Below the pieces are notes generated by a model. The model saw only the letters and a program-made list of their open reading frames with translations. It did no database searches and had not been told where the DNA came from. From Amycolatopsis iheyensis (lineage in GTDB: Bacteria; Actinomycetota; Actinomycetes; Mycobacteriales; Pseudonocardiaceae), in assembly GCF_024703995.1 (NCBI RefSeq), contig NZ_JAMXQV010000029.1, forward strand, positions 78,435 to 142,434: a DNA stretch of 64,000 nt. Reading direction: 5' to 3'. A program made the translations under genes and the position numbers. This document shows, piece after piece, positions 50,187 through 58,686 of the stretch; within the stretch, counting starts at the first letter, position 1; each line of letters starts with the position of its first letter.

Positions 50187-51737
50187 GTGCACTCAAGCAG
50201 CGACACCCCCGCCCGGACCGGGCCGTTCGGCTCCGGGCTGCTCGGGCCACTCGACCAGGACGTCAGCGTATTGCGGCGGCGCGTCCAGCGCCTGCTGACC
50301 GCCGCCCTGATCGCCACCAACGTCATCGGCGCGCTGGTCGTGGTGGGGCTCGCCGCGCTGCTCATGCCGGCCCCGGGCATGTCCGGCGCACTCGTGCGGG
50401 CCACCGCGATCGCCGTCCCGGCCTACGTCGTGGCCGCGGTCGTGGTCGGCACGCTGTGGGGCACCCGCGGGGCGCTGCGGACCCTGCGGTGGGCCGCCGA
50501 AGGCCGCCGCCCGACCGAAGCCGAGCGCGTCGCGAGCCTGCGCGTCCCCCTCCGGCTGACGCTCATGCAGGCGGTCCTGTGGGGCCTGGCCACGCTGGTG
50601 TTCGCGGCGCTGGCGGTGCTCCTGCAGCCCGCGGTCGCGCTGACGGTGTTCCTCGTCGTCGCGTTCGCGAGCGTCGTGGTGTGCGCGATCGCCTACCTCT
50701 TCGGCGAGTTCGCGCTACGGCCCTACGCCGCCCGGGCGCTGGCCGGGACCGCGCCGCCGCGCCCGCTCAGCGGCGGCGTCAACCTGCGGATGCTGCTGTT
50801 CTGGTGCCTGGGCACCGGGGTGCCGGTGGCCGGGCTGGTGGTCACCGCGGTGCTGGCGTGGGTGCGCGGCGACGTCTCGACCACGAAGCTCGCGGTGTCG
50901 GTGATCGCGCTGGGCCTGGTCGTGCTCTGCTTCGGCCTGCTGGTCACGGTGTTCACCGCCCGCGCGGTGGTGAACCCGATCTCCTCGGTGCGGCACGCGC
51001 TGGGCCGGGTCCGCGCCGGAGATTTCACCGTCGAGATCCCGGTCTACGACGGCACCGAGCTCGGCCTGCTGCAGGCCGGGTTCAACGACATGACGGCCGG
51101 GCTGGCCGAACGCGAGCGGCTGCGGGACCTGTTCGGCAGGCACGTCGGGCGCGAGGTCGCGGTCGAGGCTATGCGGACGTCGTCGGAGCTCGGCGGCACG
51201 GTCCGCACGGTGTCGGTGCTGTTCGTCGACCTGGTCGGCTCGACGGCGCTGGCCGCGAGCCGCCCGCCGGAGGAGGTCGTCGGCCTGCTCAACCGGTTCT
51301 TCGCGGTGGTGGTCGACGAGGTCGACCGCCACGAGGGGCTGGTCAACAAGTTCATCGGGGACGCCGCCTTGGCGGTCTTCGGGGCGCCCGCGCCGCTCGG
51401 GGACCACGCGACGGCCGCACTGGCCGCCGGCCGCGCGATCGCCCGCCGGCTGGCCCTCGAGGTCCCGGACGGCCCGGCCGGCATCGGCGTCGCGACCGGC
51501 GACGCGGTGGCGGGCAACGTCGGCGACCCCCGCCGGTTCGAGTACACGGTGATCGGCGACCCGGTCAACGAAGCCGCCCGGCTGACCGAACTGGCGAAGA
51601 ACGCGCCCGGCCGGCTCCTCGCGTCCTGGACGGCCGTGGCGGCCGCGTCGGCCGGGGAAGCCGGGCACTGGCGGGCGACCGAAGACGTCACCCTGCGCGG
51701 GCGCAGCCGCCCGACCACACTGGCCTCGCCGCGCTAG
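50187..51737 (+). CDS. Membrane HAMP adenylate cyclase
   Basis: 516 residues with six N-terminal membrane helices, a HAMP domain (ARAVVNPISSVRHALGRVRAGDFTVEIPV...ELGLLQAGFNDMTAGL) and a class III cyclase domain. The metal Asp are in VLFVDLVGSTAL and KFIGDAALAVFG. Substrate-binding residues in EYTVIGDPVNEAARL. It resembles mycobacterial Rv1318c-1320c/Rv3645. Produces cAMP in response to a membrane signal. Its TAG overlaps the stop of the convergent dehydrogenase gene. Confidence 0.93.
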   Translation: MHSSSDTPARTGPFGSGLLGPLDQDVSVLRRRVQRLLTAALIATNVIGALVVVGLAALLMPAPGMSGALVRATAIAVPAYVVAAVVVGTLWGTRGALRTLRWAAEGRRPTEAERVASLRVPLRLTLMQAVLWGLATLVFAALAVLLQPAVALTVFLVVAFASVVVCAIAYLFGEFALRPYAARALAGTAPPRPLSGGVNLRMLLFWCLGTGVPVAGLVVTAVLAWVRGDVSTTKLAVSVIALGLVVLCFGLLVTVFTARAVVNPISSVRHALGRVRAGDFTVEIPVYDGTELGLLQAGFNDMTAGLAERERLRDLFGRHVGREVAVEAMRTSSELGGTVRTVSVLFVDLVGSTALAASRPPEEVVGLLNRFFAVVVDEVDRHEGLVNKFIGDAALAVFGAPAPLGDHATAALAAGRAIARRLALEVPDGPAGIGVATGDAVAGNVGDPRRFEYTVIGDPVNEAARLTELAKNAPGRLLASWTAVAAASAGEAGHWRATEDVTLRGRSRPTTLASPR

Positions 51738-52741
51738 AGCCGCGGGTCGATGTGGACCTTCGGCGCGGCGAACCGCTCGCCGGCCAGCACCGCGCCGACC
51801 CGGTCCAGCCCGACGGTCGCCCCCACCAGCGGCCGCGGGTCGACGGTCCCGGCGGCGTAGGCGGCGATCGTGTCCGCCAGCCCGGGTGACGCGGACAGGA
51901 TGCCGACCGCCGTGACGTCCTTGAACACCAGCGCCCGGGTGTCGAGCTCGCTGCGCTGCCCGGACAGTCCGATGTAGACGACCCGGCCGGCCGGCTCCAC
52001 CAGGTCGACCGCCAGTGAGGGCAGCGCGGCGGCGCCCGAGGCGTCGACGACCGCGTCGAAAGGCAGCTCCGGCAGGGTCTCGCGGGTCCAGACGTGCGCG
52101 AACCCGAGCCCACGCGCGAAAGAGCTGTCACCCAGGCCCAGGAGGTGGACCTCGGCGCCGGTCGCACGCAGGAACATCGCCGTCAGCAGGCCGATCGTGC
52201 CGGGCCCGAGCACCAGCACGCGGTCCCCCTCGCCCACGGCCGCGGCACGCGCGGCCCGCAGCGCGTTGCCGCCGGGTTCGACCAGCGCGCCGAGTACGGG
52301 GTCGACCGCGTCGGGCAGCGCGTGCAGCGACCACGCGGGCACCGCGACCCGCTCGGCGAGCGCCCCGGCGCGGCCACCGCGGATCCCGACCTCCTGCCGG
52401 TTCTCGCAGGTGTGCTGGTGACCTTTCCGGCACCGGCGGCAGGTCCGGTCACCGAGCATGGTGTCCCCCATGACCCGGCGGCCGAGCCAGGCCGCGTCGA
52501 CGCCGTCGCCGACCGCCGAGACGGTGCCGGACCACTCGTGCCCGAGCCGCATCGGGTAGGCGGCGTGCCCTTGGTGCAGGTAGGCCATCTCGCCGGTGAA
52601 GAACTCGACGTCGGTGCCGCAGACCCCGGCCCGCTCGACATCGACGACGACCTCACCCGGGACGGCACGCGGACTCGGGACTTCGTGGACCGCCCCTTGG
52701 CGCGGACCGGTGAGCACGAAGGCCCGCATGGTCGAAGACAT
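51734..52741 (-). CDS. Zinc-dependent alcohol dehydrogenase
   Basis: 335 residues, medium-chain family. Catalytic zinc residues in AGVCGTDVEFF and RLGHEWSG; structural zinc cluster TCRRCRKGHQHTCEN with one ligand replaced. Rossmann loop VLVLGPGTIGLLTAMF. Sorbitol/threonine dehydrogenase-like. ATG 52741. Convergent, overlapping stop with the cyclase gene. Substrate unknown. Confidence 0.9.
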   Translation of the reverse strand: MSSTMRAFVLTGPRQGAVHEVPSPRAVPGEVVVDVERAGVCGTDVEFFTGEMAYLHQGHAAYPMRLGHEWSGTVSAVGDGVDAAWLGRRVMGDTMLGDRTCRRCRKGHQHTCENRQEVGIRGGRAGALAERVAVPAWSLHALPDAVDPVLGALVEPGGNALRAARAAAVGEGDRVLVLGPGTIGLLTAMFLRATGAEVHLLGLGDSSFARGLGFAHVWTRETLPELPFDAVVDASGAAALPSLAVDLVEPAGRVVYIGLSGQRSELDTRALVFKDVTAVGILSASPGLADTIAAYAAGTVDPRPLVGATVGLDRVGAVLAGERFAAPKVHIDPRL

Positions 52742-52931
52742 GGCCGCATCGTCGCACGACCGGACGCGGCCGGCCGAAGCGGCCGACGGTTATTTTCCCC
52801 ATTCCGCCGAGTGCGGCGAAAAGAACGCGCACCGACCTGAAAAAGAACATCCGGGAATCCTGTAACGCATTCCGGTCGAAGCCGACTAACGCGGTGTTTC
52901 CGCACCGCCGGAAAAGCACCCGGGAGGCATC
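52742..52931. other. Upstream region of protease-nuclease gene
   Basis: 190 bases with a local AT-rich patch (GTTATTTTCCCCATT at about 52790, GACCTGAAAAAGAAC near 52835) that probably holds its promoter. No repeat or RNA gene could be identified. Confidence 0.4.
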
Positions 52932-54872
52932 GTGGACGTCAGGACCGAACGGCCGTCCGAACTGCAGGACGCCGTCGCCGCCCGAGCCGCGCGGCGGGGT
53001 GACCAGCGGCGGGCCAAGATCGCGCTGCTGGGCCGGCCCGGCGGGATCGCCCAGGCCGACGAGCCGAGCCGCGTGGCCACCCGGATCGACCGGCTCGGCC
53101 GGTACTACCCCGACGTGCGGCCGGTCAGCCCGGCCGCGATCGCCGCCGGCGAGCCGGCCGCGATGACCGCCGCGGGCGCGATCCTCGAGCGGATCATCCT
53201 GACCGACGACCTCCTCGGCGTCGGCTACCTCGAAGGCGGTGTCACGGCCGCGGCCGCCGTCGGGCGGGTCAACATCCGGGACGAGCGCGGCCGGCTCGTC
53301 GGGTACGGCACCGGCTCGCTCGTATCGCCGGAGCTGTTGCTCACCAACCACCACGTGCTGCCGGACGCCGCGACGGCCGGGTTCAGCGTCATCGAGTTCG
53401 ACTACCAGGACGGCGTCGACGGCCTGCCGCTGCCGGTGCGGGCGTTCGGGCTCGACCCGGACCGCTTCTTCGTCGCCGACGAAGGCCTGGACTTCGCGCT
53501 GGTCGCGGTGAAGGCGGCCGACGGCGAACTGGGCCCGTTCGGCTTCAACCGGTTGATCGGCACCGAAGGCAAGGCGATCGTCGGCGACTTCGTCACGATC
53601 GTCCAGCACCCGCAGGGCGGCAAGAAGCAGGTCGCCCTGCGGGAAAACCGGGTCGTGGACGTCCTCGACGATTTCCTGCATTACGAGACCGACACCGAAC
53701 CCGGCTCGTCCGGCTCGCCGGTGTTCAACGACCAGTGGGAAGTCGTCGCACTGCACCACGCGAGTGTCCGCGCGGACGGGCACGCCGAGTTCGGCAATTT
53801 CCTGAACGAGGGAATCCGGGTCAGCAAACTGCTGAAGTTCCTGGCGGAAAAACCGTTCCCCGCGGACCGGCAGGCCCTGCTCGACCGCCTGTCCACCCGG
53901 CCGGAACGGGCGTCGCGCACGCCGGTGCCGGACGGTGCGCCGCAGGTGCTCACCCTCACCATGCCGGTCGACATCCGGCTGCGTGCCGAACCCGCGGCGG
54001 CCGAGGAGACCGGCCGGATCGACCCGGACTACTCGAACCGCGAGGGCTACGACCCGGGCTTCCTGCCCGGGCACACCGTCGGCCTGCCCACCCTGCCCGA
54101 CGCGCTCCTGCCGCTGGCGGCGATCAACCGGCAGGCGACCACCGAACCGCGTTACGTCCTGCCGTACCACCACTTCAGCGTCGTCATGCACAAGGAGCGG
54201 GCGCTGGCCTTCTTCACCGCGGTCAACATCGACGGGCGCACCAGCCAGGCCCTGCGCCGCGAGGCGGACCACTGGTCGCTCGACCCGCGGGTGGCCGAGA
54301 GCGAGCAGCTCGGCGAGGAGATCTACCGGGCCAACCCGCTCGACCGCGGGCACCTGGTCCGCCGTCTCGACCCGGCGTGGGGCGCGACGGCGGCGATCGC
54401 CCAGCTCGGCAACGACGACACGTTCCACTTCACGAACTGTTCGCCCCAGCACAAGGACTTCAACCAGAACAAGACGACCTGGGCCGGGCTCGAGGACTAC
54501 GTGCTGAACAACGCCGCCAACCACGAGCTGAAGGTCAGCGTGGTGACCGGCCCGGTGCTGGCCGAGGACGACGACCAGTACCGCGGCGCCCGGCTGCCGC
54601 GTCAGTTCTGGAAGGTCGTCGCGATGGTCAAGGCGGACGGCACGCTCTCGGCGACGGCGTACCTGCTGAGCCAGGAGTCCCTGATCAAGGGCCTCGAGGT
54701 GGCGGCCGAGTTCAGCTACGGCGCGTACCGCACCTACCAGGTCCCGGTCCGCCGCATCGAGACGCTGACCGGTCTCTCGTTCGGCACGCTGCCCGACGCC
54801 GACCCGCTGACCGGCCTGGAGTCGACGACCGAGGCCACGGAGATCCGCGGCGCGGCGGACCTGGTGCTCTGA
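52932..54872 (+). CDS. Protease-nuclease fusion: trypsin/V8-like plus NUC1
   Basis: A 646-residue two-domain protein from GTG 52932 with GGGAGG upstream and no signal peptide or membrane segment. About residues 100-300 are a V8/trypsin-like serine protease: His141 in LLTNHHVL, Asp187 in GLDFALV, Ser260 in EPGSSGSPVF. About 395-620 are a DNA/RNA non-specific (NUC1) endonuclease: YVLPYHHFSVVM, NPLDRGHLVRR (DRGH 471-474), and FTNCSPQHKDFNQNKTTW. An N-terminal 95-residue helical region is of unknown fold. Both catalytic sets are complete. A suicidal effector in defence is a reasonable guess. Confidence 0.92.
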   Translation: MDVRTERPSELQDAVAARAARRGDQRRAKIALLGRPGGIAQADEPSRVATRIDRLGRYYPDVRPVSPAAIAAGEPAAMTAAGAILERIILTDDLLGVGYLEGGVTAAAAVGRVNIRDERGRLVGYGTGSLVSPELLLTNHHVLPDAATAGFSVIEFDYQDGVDGLPLPVRAFGLDPDRFFVADEGLDFALVAVKAADGELGPFGFNRLIGTEGKAIVGDFVTIVQHPQGGKKQVALRENRVVDVLDDFLHYETDTEPGSSGSPVFNDQWEVVALHHASVRADGHAEFGNFLNEGIRVSKLLKFLAEKPFPADRQALLDRLSTRPERASRTPVPDGAPQVLTLTMPVDIRLRAEPAAAEETGRIDPDYSNREGYDPGFLPGHTVGLPTLPDALLPLAAINRQATTEPRYVLPYHHFSVVMHKERALAFFTAVNIDGRTSQALRREADHWSLDPRVAESEQLGEEIYRANPLDRGHLVRRLDPAWGATAAIAQLGNDDTFHFTNCSPQHKDFNQNKTTWAGLEDYVLNNAANHELKVSVVTGPVLAEDDDQYRGARLPRQFWKVVAMVKADGTLSATAYLLSQESLIKGLEVAAEFSYGAYRTYQVPVRRIETLTGLSFGTLPDADPLTGLESTTEATEIRGAADLVL

Positions 54873-54875
54873 GGT

Positions 54876-56396
54876 TCAGCCCGCCGGGCCGAGCCACGTC
54901 GTCAGCGCGGTCCGCAGCCCCGCGTCGTCCGGCGTGGCGACGGCGATCCACGCCAGGTACCCGTCGGGCCGGACCAGCGCCGCCAGCGGCTGGTCCGGGA
55001 ACGCCAGCGGCCGTCCGGTGACCACCTCGACCCGGTCGCCCCACTCCGCCGCGACCGCACCGGCGCCGAGCCCCGCGTCCAGCACCACCGCGTGCCCGTC
55101 GCGGAACGCCGACGCGAGCCGCGTTCCGTCGGCCAGCGCCAGGTCCGGCACCCGCCGGCCCACCAGCGGGTGGTCGCCCGCCAGGTCGTAGTGCTGCCAG
55201 CCGCCGCCGATGCTCGAGACGACGTGGGTCGCCCCGTCCGGGGTGTCCAGGAGGTCGGTCATCACCTCGCGCAGTGCGTCGGCGCGTGGCCCGCGGGCCG
55301 CGCCCAGCGCCGTCTGGGCCAGGCTCCAGCGCTGCACCCACGCCCCGATCGGGTGCCGTTCCGGGGTGTAGGTGTCCAGCAGCGGCTCGGGCGCGTGCCC
55401 GCGCGCGACGAGGGCCAGCTTCCAGCCCAGGTTGACCGCGTCGCCGAGGCCCAGGTTGAGGCCCTGGCCACCGGCCGGGGAGTGCACGTGGGCCGCGTCG
55501 CCGCACAGGAGCACCCGTCCTCGGCGGTACGTCGTGGCCTGGCGGGTCGTGTCCGCGTACCGCGTCGCGACGTGCACCTTCGTCACCACGACGTCGGTGC
55601 CGCTGACCCGCCGCAGGCTCGCCTGCACTTCCGCCGCCGTCACCGGTGTGTCGCGCTCGGCCGGCGGTTCGTACTCGACGGTGTGCACGCGGGGTGGGCC
55701 GTCGCCGTCGGCCCAGCCACCCACGACGTACGACCCGTGCTCGCCGTGCTGCCAGCCGCCCGCGGTGAGCTTGCCCGGGTCGTCGAGGTCGACGACCGCC
55801 TGCCGGCCGGTGAAGACCGGGTCCACGCCCGGGAACGCGAACCCGGCCAGCCGCCGGACGGTGCTGCGGCCGCCGTCGGCCCCGACCAGCCACCCGGCCC
55901 GGACCGTGCTCTGTCCGATGTGGACTGTGACACCCGCCGGGTCGGCGTCGAACCCGGTCACCTCGGCGCCGGACCGCACTTCCACGGCCGCCCACTCGCG
56001 CAGGATCGCTTCCAGGTCGGCCTGGGCGATCACGCCGGCGCCGAGGAACTCCTCCCCCGGCCCGGGCGGCCGCAGCCGGTCGGCGCGGATGCCGATCCCC
56101 GCGAAGTGCCCGGCGAAGACCTCGGGCCGCTCGCCTGCCGGGGCCTCCGGTGGCGGCACCGCACCCGGGCCGACCCACATCGCCGCGGCCCGCTCGACGG
56201 CGGGCAGCAGCCCGCGCAAGTTCAGTGCGTGCACCGAAGGCGTGTTCAGTGCCCGCGCGCCCATGGACCCGAACCGGGACCGCGGCGTCGCGGTCTCCCG
56301 CTCCAGGACCAGCACGCGCGCACCGCCGAGCCGCAGCTCGCCGGCCAGCGCCAGGCCCACCGGGCCGCCGCCGGCCACCACGACGTCGAAGTCCAT
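54876..56396 (-). CDS. Aromatic-ring FAD monooxygenase (PheA/TfdB type)
   Basis: 506 residues. FAD motif VVVAGGGPVGLALAGEL, GADGGRSTVRRLAG and the third motif GRVLLCGDAAHVHSPAGGQGLNLGLGDAVNLGWKL. C-terminal thioredoxin-like domain. These enzymes hydroxylate phenols or polyketide aromatics. ATG 56396 with GGGGGAG upstream. Next to a GntR regulator and VOC-protein pair that could extend an aromatic degradation route, but the genes are on separate transcripts. Confidence 0.93.
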   Translation of the reverse strand: MDFDVVVAGGGPVGLALAGELRLGGARVLVLERETATPRSRFGSMGARALNTPSVHALNLRGLLPAVERAAAMWVGPGAVPPPEAPAGERPEVFAGHFAGIGIRADRLRPPGPGEEFLGAGVIAQADLEAILREWAAVEVRSGAEVTGFDADPAGVTVHIGQSTVRAGWLVGADGGRSTVRRLAGFAFPGVDPVFTGRQAVVDLDDPGKLTAGGWQHGEHGSYVVGGWADGDGPPRVHTVEYEPPAERDTPVTAAEVQASLRRVSGTDVVVTKVHVATRYADTTRQATTYRRGRVLLCGDAAHVHSPAGGQGLNLGLGDAVNLGWKLALVARGHAPEPLLDTYTPERHPIGAWVQRWSLAQTALGAARGPRADALREVMTDLLDTPDGATHVVSSIGGGWQHYDLAGDHPLVGRRVPDLALADGTRLASAFRDGHAVVLDAGLGAGAVAAEWGDRVEVVTGRPLAFPDQPLAALVRPDGYLAWIAVATPDDAGLRTALTTWLGPAG

Positions 56397-56458
56397 CTCC
56401 CCCACCGCCTTCACCCGGAACCGGGGTGCTCCCACCACCAAGGTAGCGAACGCGGCGG

Positions 56459-57124
56459 TCAGTCCCGGCCGGCGCCGCGCAGGATGTCGGCCGCGTGCCG
56501 CCGGTGGGCGGCGAAGAGCTCCAGCGCCTGCTCGCGATCGCGGGCCCGCAGCGCGTCGGCGAGCTGCCGGTGTTCGGCCGGGATGCCCGCCAGGTAGCCG
56601 TCGGTCTCGACCCCGATGCGAGTCAGCAGGAACAGGTGCACCTGGGAGCGGATCGCCTGCCACGCCTCGCGCAGCCGCCGGTGCCCGGCCGCCGCGTAGA
56701 CCGCGTCGTGGAAGTCGAGGTCGCAGCGGACCATCTCGTGCTCGTCGGCCGCCCGCTCCATCCGCCGCACCACCGCGTCGATCGCGGCCAGGGCGTCGTC
56801 CGGTGCGTGGTCGACCACCAGGCCGACGGCCAGCTGCTCGAGCGCGGCGCGGAGGCTGTCGAGCTCGGCGACGTCCACATCGGACAGCGCGGTCACCGTC
56901 GCGCCCCGGTGCCACTCGCTGCGGACCAGGCCCTCGCGCTCCAGCTTCAGCAGCGCCTCCCGGACCGGTCCGCGGCTGACGCCCAGCGCCTCGGCCAGCT
57001 CGACCTCGCGCAGCTGGCTGCCCGGCGCGTAGACCCCGTCGAAGACGGCGTCCCGGACGCGGTCGGCGACCTCGTCGGCCAGCCCGCGCCGGCGGGCGGG
57101 CACGACGCCTTCGCTCCTGTTCAT
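56459..57124 (-). CDS. GntR-family regulator, FCD type
   Basis: 221 residues. Winged HTH (ADRVRDAVFDGVYAPGSQLREVELAEALGVSRGPVREALLKLEREGLV) with the FCD effector domain (DFHDAVYAAAGHRRL and EHRQLADALRARD, the metal-binding D/H residues). ATG 57124 lies seven bases from the -10 in a shared palindrome with the VOC gene. It regulates itself and probably the VOC gene, and perhaps the monooxygenase downstream on the same strand. Confidence 0.93.
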   Translation of the reverse strand: MNRSEGVVPARRRGLADEVADRVRDAVFDGVYAPGSQLREVELAEALGVSRGPVREALLKLEREGLVRSEWHRGATVTALSDVDVAELDSLRAALEQLAVGLVVDHAPDDALAAIDAVVRRMERAADEHEMVRCDLDFHDAVYAAAGHRRLREAWQAIRSQVHLFLLTRIGVETDGYLAGIPAEHRQLADALRARDREQALELFAAHRRHAADILRGAGRD

Positions 57125-57129
57125 GTCGC

Positions 57130-57141
57130 AATGTTAACATT
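57130..57141. promoter_or_regulatory. Palindrome holding both divergent -10 boxes
   Basis: The perfect palindrome AATGTTAACATT (57130-57141) lies in the 22-base gap between two divergent ATGs. It contains TAACAT on the plus strand (57135-57140) and on the minus strand (57136-57131). Each -10 is exactly 6 bases from the start of its own gene, so both transcripts are predicted to be leaderless. The core TGTTAACA fits GntR/FCD operators. Confidence 0.8.
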
Positions 57142-57146
57142 CAGAC

Positions 57147-57563
57147 ATGATGATCCCCCGCTTCCACCTCGCCATGCCCGTCGACGACCTGGCCGCCGCC
57201 CGCGGCTTCTACGGCGAAGTCCTCGGCCTCGAGCCGGGCCGCAGCGCCGAGACCTGGGTCGACTGGAACCTGCACGGCCACCAGTTCGTCACGCACCTGG
57301 CGCCGAGCGGACCGGAGCGCGTCCACAACCCGGTCGACGGCCACGACGTCCCGGTGCCGCACTTCGGGCTGATCCTCACCGTCGAGGAGTTCCACGCGCT
57401 CGCCGGCCGCCTCCGCGCCGCGGAGACGAAGTTCGTGATCGAACCGTACGTCCGCTTCGCGGGCGAGCCCGGTGAGCAGTGGACGATGTTCCTGCTCGAC
57501 CCGGCCGGCAACGCCCTGGAGTTCAAGGCCTTCGCGGACGACTCACAGGTCTTCGCGGTCTGA
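57147..57563 (+). CDS. VOC-family protein (glyoxalase fold)
   Basis: 138 residues of the vicinal-oxygen-chelate fold: MPVDDLAAARGFYGEVLGLEPGRSAE and LDPAGNALEFKAF. Ring-cleavage dioxygenases, glyoxalases and antibiotic-binding proteins share this fold. It diverges from the GntR gene across one palindrome. The last 21 bases overlap the terC stop on the opposite strand. Confidence 0.85.
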   Translation: MMIPRFHLAMPVDDLAAARGFYGEVLGLEPGRSAETWVDWNLHGHQFVTHLAPSGPERVHNPVDGHDVPVPHFGLILTVEEFHALAGRLRAAETKFVIEPYVRFAGEPGEQWTMFLLDPAGNALEFKAFADDSQVFAV

Positions 57564-58538
57564 CGAGCCGCGCAGCGACCCGGGGTGGGCCTTGGCGCCG
57601 GGGTCCCGCCGGGTCTTGAGCAGGCTCGCGACGGTCACGACTGCGAGGACACCGATGATCACCGCCAGGCTGACCGGCGTCGCGATCTCCGGCACCCGCG
57701 GGTCGAGGTCGACGTGCGCCCAGTGCAGGATCAGCTTCACGCCGATGAACGCGAGGATCACCGCGAGCCCGGCCGAGAGGTAGACGAGCCGGTCGAGCAG
57801 GCCCTTGACCAGGAAGTACAGCGCGCGCAGGCCCAGCAGCGCGAACGCGTTCGCGGCGAAGACGATGTAGGGCTCCTCGGTCACGCCGAAGACCGCCGGG
57901 ATCGAGTCGAGGGCGAACAGCAGGTCGACGCCGCCGATCGCGACCAGCACGACCACCAGCGGCGTGACCTGCCGCTTGCCGCCGGCGCGGGTGGTCAGCC
58001 GGCCGCCGTCGTAGGTGTCGGAGACCGGCAGCAGGCGCCGCGCGGTGCGGACCACGACGTTGTGCTCGATGTCCGGGTCGGAGTTCCGGTGCCGGAACAG
58101 CTGGACGCCGGTGTAGATCAGCAGCAGGCCGAAGAGCAGGAACATGAAGGAGAACAGGGAAAGCAGCGTCGCGCCGAGTGCGATGAAGATCCCCCGCATC
58201 ACCAGGGCGAGGACGATGCCGAACGTGAGCACCTTGTGCTGGTGCTCCTCCGGCACCGCGAACGTGGTCATGATGATCACGAAGACGAACAGGTTGTCGA
58301 CCGACAAGCTCTTCTCGACGATGTAGCCGGCGAAGTACTCGGTGCCGAACTCGCCGCCGTGGGCCAGCGTCAGCCAGACCCCGAAGGCCACCGCGACGAG
58401 GATGTAGCCCACCGACCAGGCGACGGCCTCGCCGAACCCGACCCGGTGCGGCCGGAGCGCGGCGACCACGAGGTCGAGGGCGAGCAGCGCCAGGATGACG
58501 CCGACGGTGACGAGCCAGGTGCCGACGCCGATCCCCAT
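57543..58538 (-). CDS. terC: TerC-family membrane protein
   Basis: 331 residues, about nine helices. Family motifs: YIVEKSLSVDNLFVFVIIMTTFAVPEEHQHKVL and ALDSIPAVFGVTEEPYIVFAANAFALLGLRALYF, containing the conserved acidic residues. Related proteins export Mn2+ or support tellurite resistance and protein metalation. ATG 58538. A yybP-ykoY manganese riboswitch was looked for upstream and not seen. Confidence 0.93.
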   Translation of the reverse strand: MGIGVGTWLVTVGVILALLALDLVVAALRPHRVGFGEAVAWSVGYILVAVAFGVWLTLAHGGEFGTEYFAGYIVEKSLSVDNLFVFVIIMTTFAVPEEHQHKVLTFGIVLALVMRGIFIALGATLLSLFSFMFLLFGLLLIYTGVQLFRHRNSDPDIEHNVVVRTARRLLPVSDTYDGGRLTTRAGGKRQVTPLVVVLVAIGGVDLLFALDSIPAVFGVTEEPYIVFAANAFALLGLRALYFLVKGLLDRLVYLSAGLAVILAFIGVKLILHWAHVDLDPRVPEIATPVSLAVIIGVLAVVTVASLLKTRRDPGAKAHPGSLRGSSDREDL

Positions 58539-58686
58539 CCGCTCCCCCGCTCCCGCGTACCTGCCGCGATCGTAAGGGCCGGTCCGCCCGCGCGCATCCC
58601 GAAGTCCATTGTGGACGGCTGCGGCGCGCGGGGCGTAGACTCCCGTACCCCTGCCTGGGGTGCCGCCTGGTCACGGAGAAACGCCG

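Noticed and set aside
58539..58686. yybP-ykoY manganese riboswitch before terC
   Set aside because: No conserved GGGGAG/pseudoknot elements seen in the leader; only an ordinary intergenic region.
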